From Nonomuraea gerenzanensis (GTDB lineage Bacteria > Actinomycetota > Actinomycetes > Streptosporangiales > Streptosporangiaceae): 64,000 nucleotides of DNA. The notes under the pieces are model-generated. The model searched no databases. It had not been told where the DNA came from and saw only the letters and a list, made by a program, of their open reading frames with translations. The first letter of the stretch is position 1. Each line of letters begins with the position of its first letter. This document shows positions 1 to 8,156 of the stretch, one piece after another. The stretch is taken from contig NZ_CP084058.1 in assembly GCF_020215645.1 (NCBI RefSeq), forward strand, positions 7,626,001 through 7,690,000, written 5' to 3'. A program made the position numbers and the translations under genes.

Positions 1-218
1 CCTCGCCGCTGGCCGCGTATCTGGCGGCTGAGCAGCGGCTGGGGCGCGTTCGGGACGACGTGGATCCGGAGGCGAGCGCGCGGCTGCTGGTCGCGGGGTG
101 CTTCCATCGGGCGTACATCGAGATGTTCGTCGGTGCCGATGCCGGGCCTGCCCGTGAGGTCAGCGCGCGGGAGATCGTACGGGAGCTGCGGTTGGAGCCT
201 GTCCCCCAGCCTGCGTGA
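1..218 (+). CDS. TetR-type regulator, C-terminal end only (partial)
   Basis: An open frame enters from the left edge (first full codon at 3) and ends at TGA 216-218, giving 71 residues. The visible part is helical and contains the stretch ARLLVAGCFHRAYIEMFVG, followed by a helix ending in a proline-rich tail. That pattern resembles the ligand-binding C-terminal domain of TetR-family repressors, where the last helices form the dimer interface. The DNA-binding domain would lie upstream and is not in the window, so the family assignment is tentative. Codon use and third-position GC are those of a real gene. It converges on the minus-strand chelatase gene 87 bp away. Confidence 0.5.
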   Translation, partial: SPLAAYLAAEQRLGRVRDDVDPEASARLLVAGCFHRAYIEMFVGADAGPAREVSAREIVRELRLEPVPQPA

Positions 219-305
219 CGAACGGGCGGCCGGCACGGTCGACGCCTCAGGTTGCATGGCCGGCGCCTCAAGGCGAGCGCGCCCGTCGCGGGATGGCAGG
301 CCGGG

Positions 306-1022
306 TCAGGCTCGGCGCAGGGGCCGGCGTTCGGTGGTGGTGTGGTGGCGATGGAGGGCCTGGTCGTAGCGGTGCCAGATGAGGGCCGCCACGTCCGGGT
401 CCGCGCCCAGCGGCTCGCTCACCAGCCCCGCCCCCACCGACGCGAGCCGGCCGTGGAAGAAGCCGGGCGCCAGGACGTACGAGGCGATGGCCACGCGGGC
501 GGCCGGGGTGGAGCCGAGCCGTTCCATGGCCTCCTCCAGCGACGGCGAGCCCGCCGAGGCGAAGGCGGCGGTGACGGGGCGGGCCAGGCGGACGGCGAGC
601 TGGTGGGCGGCGGCGCGGACGTCGGCCAGCGCGGACGGGTCGGAGGAGCCGGCCGCGCCGAGCAGGACGGCGTCCGTGGAGCGCAGGCCCGCCCGCGCCA
701 GCTTGCGTGCCAGCGCCGAGGTCAGCAGCCGGTGCGGGCCGAGCCAGCCGGCCACGATCGCGTCCGGGCGGTGCTGGGCGATGACCTCGGGCAGGTCGAT
801 GTGCACGTGGTAGCCGCCCGCCAGCAGCAGCGGCACCACGACCACCGGGCCCGGGACCACGGGCAGGACCTCCGCCAGGAGGGGCGAGCTGATCTCCAGG
901 TAGCTCAGCTCGACGCGCTGCCCCGGGCGGGCCCTGCGGGCCGTCTCCGCCAGCGCCGACAGGGTCTGCTCCCCCTCGGCGCTGCGCGTTCCGTGCGCGG
1001 CCAGGACGAGTGCGGGCGTCAC
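306..1022 (-). CDS. Sirohydrochlorin chelatase (CbiX/SirB family)
   Basis: The 238-residue protein starts with LVLAAHGTRSAEGE, the metal-binding histidine motif of the CbiX/SirB class of chelatases. A second histidine-rich strand reads LLAGGYHVHIDLPEV. These enzymes insert Fe2+ or Co2+ into sirohydrochlorin for siroheme or cobalamin synthesis in the cytoplasm. A GTG start preceded at 5 bp by GGAGGG fits well. The gene lies downstream of hemD on the same strand with a 160-bp gap. Chelatase plus uroporphyrinogen-III synthase in one place suggests siroheme supply, as found next to assimilatory nitrite or sulfite reductases. Whether iron or cobalt is the substrate cannot be told from sequence. 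No C-terminal Fe-S or His-rich extension is present. Confidence 0.85.
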   Translation of the reverse strand: MTPALVLAAHGTRSAEGEQTLSALAETARRARPGQRVELSYLEISSPLLAEVLPVVPGPVVVVPLLLAGGYHVHIDLPEVIAQHRPDAIVAGWLGPHRLLTSALARKLARAGLRSTDAVLLGAAGSSDPSALADVRAAAHQLAVRLARPVTAAFASAGSPSLEEAMERLGSTPAARVAIASYVLAPGFFHGRLASVGAGLVSEPLGADPDVAALIWHRYDQALHRHHTTTERRPLRRA

Positions 1023-1182
1023 CTGCTCCCTCCGGTACGCCTGTCGCGTCCGGACAGCGTGGTGCCCCAGGGCATGGTGTTCTCCTCGTGGTGATGGCGG
1101 TGCTGCTGGACGGGCCTGGCGGGGGACGTCCCGGGCGAGGGCGTTGAGGACTCGCCACGCGCCGGGAGCCGGGGGCTGGAAA

Positions 1183-2349
1183 TCAAAGGCCCGCCTCGTA
1201 CAGGCAGGCGAGGCGGTAGCCGCGCTTGACGACCGTCTCGACGATGCCGCTGGGGCCGAGGGCGCGGCGCAGCCGGGTGATGGCCATCTCGACGGCGTGC
1301 TCGGCGGAGTCGCGGGCGACGCTGCCCGGCAGCACCGTGCGCAGGTCGGCCCGTGACACGACGTGGCCCGGCTTGTCGGCCAGGCGCTTGAGCACCGCCA
1401 TCGGGGCGGGCGGCAGCGGGCGCAGCTCGCCGTCCACGACCACGGCGTGACCGCGGATCTCCAGCTGGTGATCGCCGGCCGTGAGGCGGGTGACGCCGTG
1501 CTCGGGCAGGTGGCGGGCCAGGGCGCGGGCCAGCGCGCCGAGGCGGGACCGGTCAGGCTGCAGGGTGGGGACGCCGCGCGAGGTCAGCGGCTCGGCGGTG
1601 ACGGGCCCGACGCAGGCGGCCACGACAGATCCGCTGAACGCGGCCAGCAGCGTCTCCTCCAGCCCCTCCGCCCTGGCGGCGCCGAGCATGGCGTGCACGG
1701 CCGGCGCGCTGGTGAAGGCGACCGCGTCCACGGACCCGGAGACGGTCTGGCTGATCAGGCGGCGCAGCGGCGAGATGTCCCGGTACGGCAGCCACCGGTA
1801 GACCGGGATCTCGATCACCTCGGCGCCGGCCTCGCGCAGCGCGGCCACGAAGTCGCGCAGCGGCTCGCCGTGCTGCTGCACCGCGATGCGCCGCCCGCGC
1901 AGGTCCTGGGCGAGCAGGTACTCCTTGACCTCGTTGCACGACTCGGTCGAGGGGGTCCAGTGGTCGTTGAGGCCTGCGGCGCGCACCGCTCCCCTGGCCT
2001 TGGGCCCGCGGGTGAGCAGGCGGGACTTGGCCAGGTGCTCGCCCAGGTCGGCGGACAGTCCCCAGCCCTCGGCGGCGGCCATCCAGCCGCGGAACCCGAC
2101 ACCGGTGGTGACCACCACGTCGTCGAGAGGCGCCTGCAGGCTCTGCCGGGTGGCGGCGAGCAGGTCGGTGTCCTCGGCCAGCGGGACGAGCCGGATCGCG
2201 GGGGCGCTGACCACGCGCGCGCCGCGGCGCTCCAGCAGCGCCCCGAACTCCTCGCGCCGTCTCGTCGCGGTGACGCCGACGGTGAAGCCCGCCAGGGCGT
2301 CGGGCGCCGTCTCCGGGGAAGAGCCGCCCTCAAGGGGAAGCGCGCTCAT
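1183..2349 (-). CDS. hemD: Uroporphyrinogen-III synthase fused to winged-helix DNA-binding domain
   Basis: This is a 388-residue fusion. Residues about 20-265 form a HemD/UroS domain (GFTVGVTATRRREEF at the start, later SVDAVAFTSAPAVHAML and VVAACVGPVTAEPL), which cyclises hydroxymethylbilane to uroporphyrinogen III. Residues about 290-385 are an OmpR/PhoB-type winged helix (LPPAPMAVLKRLADKPG, then MAITRLRRALG and TVVKRGYRLA). The ATG at 2349 was chosen because it has a near-perfect GGAGGTGC site upstream; the frame stays open further upstream but without a ribosome site. HemD-response-regulator-like fusions of this kind are known in actinobacteria, often near nitrite assimilation genes. The fusion could be bifunctional or purely regulatory. 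A perfect 14-bp inverted repeat sits 24 bp upstream and may be its own target. Confidence 0.88.
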   Translation of the reverse strand: MSALPLEGGSSPETAPDALAGFTVGVTATRRREEFGALLERRGARVVSAPAIRLVPLAEDTDLLAATRQSLQAPLDDVVVTTGVGFRGWMAAAEGWGLSADLGEHLAKSRLLTRGPKARGAVRAAGLNDHWTPSTESCNEVKEYLLAQDLRGRRIAVQQHGEPLRDFVAALREAGAEVIEIPVYRWLPYRDISPLRRLISQTVSGSVDAVAFTSAPAVHAMLGAARAEGLEETLLAAFSGSVVAACVGPVTAEPLTSRGVPTLQPDRSRLGALARALARHLPEHGVTRLTAGDHQLEIRGHAVVVDGELRPLPPAPMAVLKRLADKPGHVVSRADLRTVLPGSVARDSAEHAVEMAITRLRRALGPSGIVETVVKRGYRLACLYEAGL

Positions 2350-2372
2350 GCCTGCACCTCCAGGTAGTCGAA

Positions 2373-2409
2373 GATGCCTGGCCGGGCCCCGAGCACCCGG
2401 CCAGGCATC
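2373..2409. promoter_or_regulatory. Perfect 14-bp inverted repeat in the hemD leader
   Basis: Arms GATGCCTGGCCGGG (2373-2386) and CCCGGCCAGGCATC (2396-2409) pair perfectly around a 9-nt loop. The element begins 24 bp upstream of the hemD start codon, in its presumed 5' leader. It may be a protein-binding palindrome (the gene itself encodes a winged helix) or an RNA hairpin. No U-tract follows on either strand, so a simple terminator is less likely. Confidence 0.55.
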
Positions 2410-2579
2410 ACAGGCGCGTGTGACGCAAGTGAGATCACCCTCCGATACTGCTTTCGGGTGGTTTCGCCACTGGGTCTCTTCTGTTACCGCTGTGCTACAA
2501 GACATGACCTTCGCGATTGGCGGGGCGCACTCCAGGGAAACGTTCACCGTGACGATCGCGGCCTATCGGGGAGTTGCGA

Positions 2580-3068
2580 GTGACGGTCCGGCCAATTCGC
2601 ATGTTCGACGATCCGGTGCTCCGCTCGATCGCGGCGCCGATCCAGGATTTCGATCGGGAGCTCAGACAGCTGGTCAAGTCGCTGACCGCCACCATGCGGG
2701 CGGTGTCGGGGCGGGCCGGGCTGGCCGCTCCGCAGCTCGGCGAGCCGGTGCGGGTGGTGGTCTACTCCTACGACGGCAAGTCGGGGCATCTGGTCAACCC
2801 GCGGCTGGAGTTGTCGGAGCGCAAGGTGACCGCCGATGAGGCGTGCCTGTCGGCGCCCGGCGTGTGGTGGCCACTGGAACGCTCCTACATGGTCACGGCG
2901 CGTGGTCGCGACATGTTCGGCAAGGCGATCACGGTGCGGGCGCTGGGGGTGCTGGCCAGGGTGCTGCAGCATGAGGTCGATCATCTCGACGGGGTGCTGT
3001 TCAGTGATCATCTGGAGGCGGGCGAGCGTGAGCGGTTCCTGGCGGAGGCCCTGCCCGCCGGCCGCTGA
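2580..3068 (+). CDS. def: Peptide deformylase
   Basis: The 162-residue protein carries the three PDF motifs: GRAGLAAPQLG (motif 1), EACLSAPG (motif 2) and QHEVDHLDG (motif 3, HExxDH, with the two metal-binding histidines and catalytic Glu). It removes the N-formyl group from nascent proteins in the cytoplasm. GTG at 2580 is preferred because GGGGAG (2568-2573) lies 6 bp upstream; an in-frame TTG at 2574 is too close to that site. Two residues differ from the usual consensus: GxGLAAPQ has Arg as the variable residue, and EGCLS is EACLS. The catalytic Cys, Gln and histidines are all present, so activity is likely. The gene stands alone, 231 bp from the divergent hemD, and is probably an additional PDF rather than the housekeeping copy next to fmt. 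Confidence 0.88.
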   Translation: MTVRPIRMFDDPVLRSIAAPIQDFDRELRQLVKSLTATMRAVSGRAGLAAPQLGEPVRVVVYSYDGKSGHLVNPRLELSERKVTADEACLSAPGVWWPLERSYMVTARGRDMFGKAITVRALGVLARVLQHEVDHLDGVLFSDHLEAGERERFLAEALPAGR

Positions 3069-3154
3069 ACGGCCCCGCCGAGCCCCTGGCCTCACGATGG
3101 CCTGGCTTCTCAGCGGACGGGCGTGCATGCGGGCGGGCCCGACAGTGGGCGGCG

Positions 3155-6100
3155 TCAGGGGCAGGTCTCGCGGTACGGCAGCTCCGGGATGTGCCGCCGC
3201 CACTCCTCCGGAGACAGGCCCCCGTCCCGCCGGCAGATCGACGCGGCGGCGGTGCCGGGATCCACGACGATCTCCCGAAGGCCGCCGTCCCCTGCCGAGA
3301 CGAGCAGAGCGGTCCGGTTGAACGCCACGACCGGCGCGGCCCGGGTGTGATAGCTGATCGGATACCCGATCGGCTGATACCTCCGCCAGTCCCAGAGCTG
3401 AATGCCCAGCTCACCTTCACTCCCCACGGTGGCGAGCAGCCCGCCCTCCGGTGAGGAGGCGAGCGCGATGACCGAGGTCGTGTACGAGGTCTGCGGCGGG
3501 GCCAGCGGCGTGCGCAGCTCCTTGTCCCAGAACGTCAGGCGCCCGTCCCTGTCACCGACCGCGGCCCGGTCCCCCGAGAAGAGGAGCTTCCCCTCGGCCC
3601 GGGCGTCGGAGGAGTGCGGGCGCACCTCCCCGGTCACCGTGTCGACCAGGATCCGCCCCCTGCTGGACCCGTCCACGAGCAGCCGGCGCCCGTCCGGCTC
3701 GAAGACCAGGACCCGGGCCCCCGCGTCGGGAACGGTGCGCAGCCATCGCCTGCCCCGCACGTCCCACAGCTCCAGATCGCCCATGAGCAGGCGGCCGGGC
3801 TCCTGCCCGCCGCCGGGCTCCGGCGTGAGGAGGGCGATCGCGACGGTGCCGCCGTCAGGGGAGAAGGCGGCGGACAGCACCCCGGCCGCCGGGCCGCGGA
3901 CGCGCAGGGCGCCGAGGGCGCGGCCGTTCGCGGCGTCCCAGAGGGTCACCACGGGGGAGGCGGGATGGGTGAGCGCGAGCGTGCGCCCGTCCGGGCTGAA
4001 CACCGGCGAGTACGCCGCCTCCCCGGGCGGATCGCCGACGGGCAGCGGGCCGCCCACGGGGGCGCGCGCGGCGACGTCCCACACGCGCACCTCCCGCTGA
4101 TCGGCCGTCACCAGGAAGCGGCCGTCGGCGCTGAACAGCCGCTCGCCGCCGCCCGGCGCGAGCACCTGCGGGCGGGTGTAAGGGGAGACGTCCAGGACGT
4201 TCACCGTGCCGTACCGGCCGGGCACCCGCAGCAGCCGGGCGTCCGGCGAGAACCGGGGCTCGGCTCCCCTCGCGTCCGCGTGGACCTCGGTGTTCAGCAG
4301 CAGCGCCCCGTCCTCCACCCGCCACAGGACCAGCCAGCCCCCGCGCCACACCCCGGCCACGAAGCGGCCGTCCGGGCTGAACTCCACCCGCTCGGCGGGC
4401 GGGACGAGCCGGCTGCGGATCTCCCTGCCCGAGGAGAGGTCCCACAGCCCGACACCGTCGGCCGTAGAGACGGCCAGGTGCGTCCCGCCCGGGCTGAACT
4501 CGCCTTCCAGGGCGGTCTTCGGCAGCGTGGGCGTCCGGAGCGGCTTGCGCCGCTCAAGATCCCAGAGCCGCACCCGGCCGGAGCCCCCCGGTGGCGGGAC
4601 GACCAGGGCCAGGCGGCCGTCCGGGCTGACGGCGGCGACCGGCTCGTCGAGCACGCGGGTGCGGCCGGCGAGGTTCCAGGCCTCGTACGTCCCGGCGCGC
4701 ACCCCGATGAGCACCCGCCCGTCCGGGCTGAACCCGGTGGGATCGAGGTGGGGGAAGGCCACGCCGAGGTCCGTCAGGCCGCCGGCGCCGACGGCCCACA
4801 CCTGGGCGTTGGTCCCGTCGTGCACGGCCAGCGCGCGGCCGTCGGGGCTCCATACGATCTCCGAGACGGGCGGTCCGGTCCACCTGGCGCTCGCGACCTC
4901 CTTCCGCGTGGCCAGGTCGAGCACGCGGAGCGAGCCGGGCTCCGACGCCGCGCCGCGCGTGTAGACGGCCAGGGCGGTGCCGTCCGCGCTGAGGCCGTGC
5001 ACCAGGTCCGCCGGGTCGTACGGGGCGGTGACGACGTCCACCAGGGGCAGGGTCATGGAGTCGATCAGCTCGCCCCTGGCCTCGGGAACCGGGGCGATGC
5101 GCCAGGCCGCGGCGCTCAGCCGGCGGGCCAGCCCGGGGTCGCTCGCCCGCAGGGTGGACGCGCGCCTGGCGGCCAGCCGGGCCGTCGCCTCCGCCAGCCG
5201 GTCGTCGGCCACGCCGGCCTGACGGACGGCGACGCCCGCCGCGATCATGGAGGCGACGAGCAGGACCGCCAGGACGGCGGAGACGGCGACCCGCGTGCGG
5301 GAGGCACGCCGGGCCAGCGCCGTGCCGGCGTCGAGGAACTCGCGCTCCGCCGGGGTGAGGTCGCCCGGCTCGACGAGCAGCTTCCCGGCGGCGGCCAGGC
5401 GGGCGCCGCGGTAGAGCAGCCCGGCGTCCCGGCCGTGCGCCTCCCAGGCCTCGGCCGCGTCGGTGAGCTGCCGGTGCGCGCGCAGGCGGTCGCGCCCGTC
5501 CTCCACCCAGCCGCGCAGCCGCGGCCACGACTCGATCAGGGCCTCGTGCGCGAGCTCCACCGTGTCCTGGTGCAACGTCAGCAGCCGGGCGCCGGCCAGC
5601 CGCTCGACGACCAGCGCGGTGTCCGCCTCGCCGTGCGGGTCCAGCTCCGCCCTGGCGGCGGGGCGGCGGGTCGCCTGGGCCTGCTCGCCCGGGTCGATCA
5701 GCCGCAGCAGGATCCGCCGGGCGATCCGCGCCTGCGCCGGCGACAGCGCCGCGTACAGCTCCTCCGCCGTGTGGCTGATCGCCCCGTGGACCCTGCCCAC
5801 GCTCTCGTAGGCGTCCAGGGTCAGCATCTTCCCGGTACGGCGGCGCCACACCTCCCGCAGCGCGTGCGACATCAGCGGCAGCGCCCCCGGCTCACCGGCG
5901 ACGTCGGCCAGGACGGCGGCCGTCAGCGCCCGCTCCACGGTCAGGCCCTCGGCGGCGGCGGGCCGGACGATCGCCTCCCTCAGCTCGTCCTGGTTCATCG
6001 GCCCGACCAGCAGGTTCGCCTGGCGCAGGGCCGCGGTGAGCTCGTGGTGCTCGGCGCACCGCCCGTAGAAGTCGGCGCGCACCGCGATGGCCACGCTCGC

Positions 6101-6757
6101 CCGTTCGCGCGCGTCGAGCAGCAGGTCGATGAACCGCTCGCGCTCGCGCTGGTCCTGGCAGAGCGTGAACACCTCCTCGAACTGGTCGACCACCACGAGC
6201 GTGCCGTCCGGCGCGATCCGGCCCGCGTGCCGCATCGGGTGCTCGCCCGGCGTGAGGATCACGCACTCCCGCCCGTCCTGTACGGCGGGCACGAGCCCGG
6301 CCCGCAGCAGGGACGACTTCCCGCTGCCCGAGGACCCGAACACCGCGGCGAACCGGTGCCGCAGCAGCAGCTCCCGCAGCTCCCCGACGAGCCGGTCCCG
6401 CCCGAAGAAACGATCGGCGTCGCAGGTGTCGTAGGAGGCCAGGCCGGGGTACGGCCCGGCGCCGCCGTCCTCGCCCGCCCGCTCGCGGGCCAGCTCCCCG
6501 GCGACCTGCCGCCAGCCGCGCTCCCACTCGGCCACGTCCCCGCCGCAGGCCCGCACGAAGGCGAGGACCACGGGCAGCGACGCCAGCCTCTCCCCCGCCG
6601 CCGCCTGCGACAGCGTGGTGACCGAGTAGCCGGCGCGCTCGGCCATGGCCCGGTAGGTGAGTCCGCCCGCTTCCTGGCGCAGCTTGCGCAGCTCGAAGGC
6701 GAAGCGTTGCACCGGCCCCGCCGCCGGGTCCACCGGGCTCTCGCGACGGCCCGCCAC
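3155..6757 (-). CDS. HTH-nSTAND1 NTPase with WD40 repeats
   Basis: A 1200-residue protein with an ordered architecture. Residues 15-75 are an XRE-like helix-turn-helix (LTYRAMAERAGYSVTTLSQA). Residues about 115-400 are an nSTAND1 P-loop NTPase, with Walker A GSSGSGKSSL at 141-150 and Walker B GTLVVVDQFEE near 185-195. A hydrophobic, probably membrane-spanning segment follows at about 487-512. The C-terminal half is a run of WD40-type blades marked by repeated FSPDGR and LWD motifs. The GTG at 6757 is taken as start because the HTH begins right after it; the frame is open further upstream but the extension has no domain. STAND proteins are signal-activated oligomerising switches, and this combination is frequent in actinomycetes. 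The divergent TPR gene is a plausible partner. The signal and output are unknown. Confidence 0.82.
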   Translation of the reverse strand: MAGRRESPVDPAAGPVQRFAFELRKLRQEAGGLTYRAMAERAGYSVTTLSQAAAGERLASLPVVLAFVRACGGDVAEWERGWRQVAGELARERAGEDGGAGPYPGLASYDTCDADRFFGRDRLVGELRELLLRHRFAAVFGSSGSGKSSLLRAGLVPAVQDGRECVILTPGEHPMRHAGRIAPDGTLVVVDQFEEVFTLCQDQRERERFIDLLLDARERASVAIAVRADFYGRCAEHHELTAALRQANLLVGPMNQDELREAIVRPAAAEGLTVERALTAAVLADVAGEPGALPLMSHALREVWRRRTGKMLTLDAYESVGRVHGAISHTAEELYAALSPAQARIARRILLRLIDPGEQAQATRRPAARAELDPHGEADTALVVERLAGARLLTLHQDTVELAHEALIESWPRLRGWVEDGRDRLRAHRQLTDAAEAWEAHGRDAGLLYRGARLAAAGKLLVEPGDLTPAEREFLDAGTALARRASRTRVAVSAVLAVLLVASMIAAGVAVRQAGVADDRLAEATARLAARRASTLRASDPGLARRLSAAAWRIAPVPEARGELIDSMTLPLVDVVTAPYDPADLVHGLSADGTALAVYTRGAASEPGSLRVLDLATRKEVASARWTGPPVSEIVWSPDGRALAVHDGTNAQVWAVGAGGLTDLGVAFPHLDPTGFSPDGRVLIGVRAGTYEAWNLAGRTRVLDEPVAAVSPDGRLALVVPPPGGSGRVRLWDLERRKPLRTPTLPKTALEGEFSPGGTHLAVSTADGVGLWDLSSGREIRSRLVPPAERVEFSPDGRFVAGVWRGGWLVLWRVEDGALLLNTEVHADARGAEPRFSPDARLLRVPGRYGTVNVLDVSPYTRPQVLAPGGGERLFSADGRFLVTADQREVRVWDVAARAPVGGPLPVGDPPGEAAYSPVFSPDGRTLALTHPASPVVTLWDAANGRALGALRVRGPAAGVLSAAFSPDGGTVAIALLTPEPGGGQEPGRLLMGDLELWDVRGRRWLRTVPDAGARVLVFEPDGRRLLVDGSSRGRILVDTVTGEVRPHSSDARAEGKLLFSGDRAAVGDRDGRLTFWDKELRTPLAPPQTSYTTSVIALASSPEGGLLATVGSEGELGIQLWDWRRYQPIGYPISYHTRAAPVVAFNRTALLVSAGDGGLREIVVDPGTAAASICRRDGGLSPEEWRRHIPELPYRETCP

Positions 6758-6916
6758 CGTTACGGAGCCCCCGCGGAGGAGTCGTACGCCGGGAGAAGCA
6801 TTGTTTGCCTGCCTGATGAGGGATGCCGAACAATCGTGCCGCCATGATCCTGGTCCCAACGGGGCCTCAGCGGCAAGCGAACCGGTCTCGTGACCTTGCC
6901 GGCAGGAAGGGCCTTC

Positions 6917-7039
6917 ATGCGGACGACCAGCGAGACCATCCGACGTGCGCCGCGACGCGGCGGCACGCTCCTGGGGCTCGCCGGCCCCGCCGCGCCGCGC
7001 GCCGGCGGCGGCGACGTCGCCGTTCCCCGCACCACCTGA
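6917..7039 (+). CDS. Small ORF, 40 residues, with strong ribosome site
   Basis: ATG at 6917 is preceded at 6 bp by AGGAAGG, one of the better ribosome sites in this part of the window. It opens a 40-codon frame (beginning MRTTSETIRRAPRRGG) that ends at TGA 7037-7039, 13 bp before the proposed GTG of the TPR gene. The product is basic and rich in Arg, Gly and Pro, with no recognisable domain. It could be a leader peptide coupling translation to the TPR gene, a true small protein, or chance. The ribosome site and position are the only evidence. Confidence 0.35.
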   Translation: MRTTSETIRRAPRRGGTLLGLAGPAAPRAGGGDVAVPRTT

Positions 7040-7052
7040 TCGGCGGTTCACC

Positions 7053-7697
7053 GTGGGGGGAGTCTCGGAGGAGGACAGGCGGGCGCGATGGCTCATGGCG
7101 CGGGTGCAGCTCGGGGAGTGCAGGGACGCGGCCGAGGCGCTGAGCGCCGAGCGGGAGGCTCTGGCGATCTACCGTCGGCTGGCCGCGCGCGCCCCCGGGC
7201 CCTACCTGCCCGAGCTCGCCGCCTGCCTGACCGCTCTGGGGGTGACCCTCTCGGAGCTAGGCAGGCACGGGGAGGCGCTGGAGGCCGAGCGGGAGGCGGT
7301 CGCCGTCTACCGGCGGCTGGCGGCGGACTCCCCCGGCGGCCACCTGGCCGACCTCGCCGACACCCTGATCAACCTGGGGACGACGCTGGCGGAGCTGGGG
7401 CGGCGGGACGAGGCGCTGCGTGCCGAGCGGGAGGCCGTCGCCGTTTACCAGCGGCTGGCCGGCGAGTCGCGGGACCGGTACCTGGCCGACTTCGCGGAGG
7501 TGCTCGTCGATCTCGCGACGACCCTGGTGGGGCGGGGCCTGACGGTCGAGGCGCTGCCGCTGGCGGTGGAGGCGGTCACCATCCGGCGGGAGCTGGCCGC
7601 GGCCTGTCCCGAGCGGCATCGGGCCGCCCTCGACCAGGCGCAGGCGTGCCTCGCCGCCGTCCTGGCGGCGCTCGGCCGGCCACCCGCGCGCGACTGA
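7053..7697 (+). CDS. Tetratricopeptide repeat protein
   Basis: About 214 residues consisting almost only of four TPR-like helical repeats of roughly 48 residues, each with the pattern ALxAEREAxAxYRRLA...LADxLxxLGxxLxELGR. The repeats match the NPHP3/kinesin-light-chain-like TPR class common in actinobacterial STAND and NB-ARC proteins. No enzymatic domain is attached, so it is probably a scaffold. It is divergent from the nSTAND-WD40 gene with about 160 bp between the nSTAND start and the small upstream ORF, and a functional link is plausible. Its start is uncertain: GTG 7053 begins just before the first repeat, ATG 7095 would remove part of it, and neither has a well-spaced ribosome site. 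Confidence 0.7.
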   Translation: MGGVSEEDRRARWLMARVQLGECRDAAEALSAEREALAIYRRLAARAPGPYLPELAACLTALGVTLSELGRHGEALEAEREAVAVYRRLAADSPGGHLADLADTLINLGTTLAELGRRDEALRAEREAVAVYQRLAGESRDRYLADFAEVLVDLATTLVGRGLTVEALPLAVEAVTIRRELAAACPERHRAALDQAQACLAAVLAALGRPPARD

Positions 7698-7711
7698 GCA
7701 GCGCGACTGAG

Positions 7712-7763
7712 CAGCACGGCCGACCAGCACGGCCGACCAGCACGGCCGACCAGCGCGGCCGAC
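7712..7763. repeat. 13-bp tandem repeat, 4 copies
   Basis: Four head-to-tail copies of CAGCACGGCCGAC, the last with one change (CAGCGCGGCCGAC), begin 14 bp after the TPR stop codon. The period is not a multiple of three and no frame uses it, so it is treated as non-coding slippage-type repeat. Confidence 0.9.
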
Positions 7764-7769
7764 CGATGC

Positions 7770-7861
7770 GGCTCAGTGCTCGCGTCGAAAGACGGCTCAG
7801 CGTCGGCGTGAGAAGCGGCTCAGCGCTCGCCTGAGATACGCCTCAGCGTTCGCCGGGAAAC
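7770..7861. repeat. Degenerate 22-24-bp direct repeats, about 4 copies
   Basis: Units beginning GGCTCAGYG (7770, 7794, 7817) and GCCTCAGCG (7840) follow each other with a period of 22-24 bp, and a partial fifth unit starts at 7862. They fill the space between the convergent TPR and whiB genes. Each unit contains a short TCAGCG core. Function unknown. Confidence 0.7.
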
Positions 7862-7868
7862 GGCTGGG

Positions 7869-8126
7869 CTAGTGCCGGGCGGCGGCCGCGGCTCGCAGGC
7901 CGAGCTCGCGCCGCTGGTCAGGGTCGGTGCCACCCCAGACGCCGTACGCCTGCCTGGTGTCCAGCGCGTACGCCAGGCACGGCTGTCGTACGGGGCACCC
8001 GTCACACACGTGTTTGGCCCGCTCGACCTGCGACTGGCTCGGACCTTCCATGGAGATCGGGAAGAACAATTCCGGGTCCAGGTCGAGGCAGGCGGCCCTG
8101 CGGGTCCAGTCGAGCATCATCATCAT
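7869..8126 (-). CDS. WhiB-family Fe-S transcriptional regulator
   Basis: An 85-residue WhiB-like (Wbl) protein. Four cysteines expected to hold a [4Fe-4S] cluster are at positions 13, 41, 44 and 50 (RRAAC, then HVCDGCPVRQPC), and the GVWGG turn is at 62-66, followed by a basic C-terminus. Wbl proteins are actinobacteria-specific, redox- or NO-sensitive partners of the primary sigma factor. The N-terminal half (DPELFFPIS) resembles the WblE group. The gene opens with four consecutive ATG codons, so the exact start is ambiguous by up to three residues. It lies 30 bp downstream of the minus-strand glycosyltransferase gene and may be co-transcribed with the heptose-glycan genes. Confidence 0.92.
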   Translation of the reverse strand: MMMMLDWTRRAACLDLDPELFFPISMEGPSQSQVERAKHVCDGCPVRQPCLAYALDTRQAYGVWGGTDPDQRRELGLRAAAAARH

Positions 8127-8156
8127 GCTCTTCGCGCCTACCCATCGCCTGGCCCG

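Noticed and set aside
3614..6847. 1077-codon open frame on the plus strand
   Set aside because: Antisense shadow of the nSTAND-WD40 gene; no recognisable domain.
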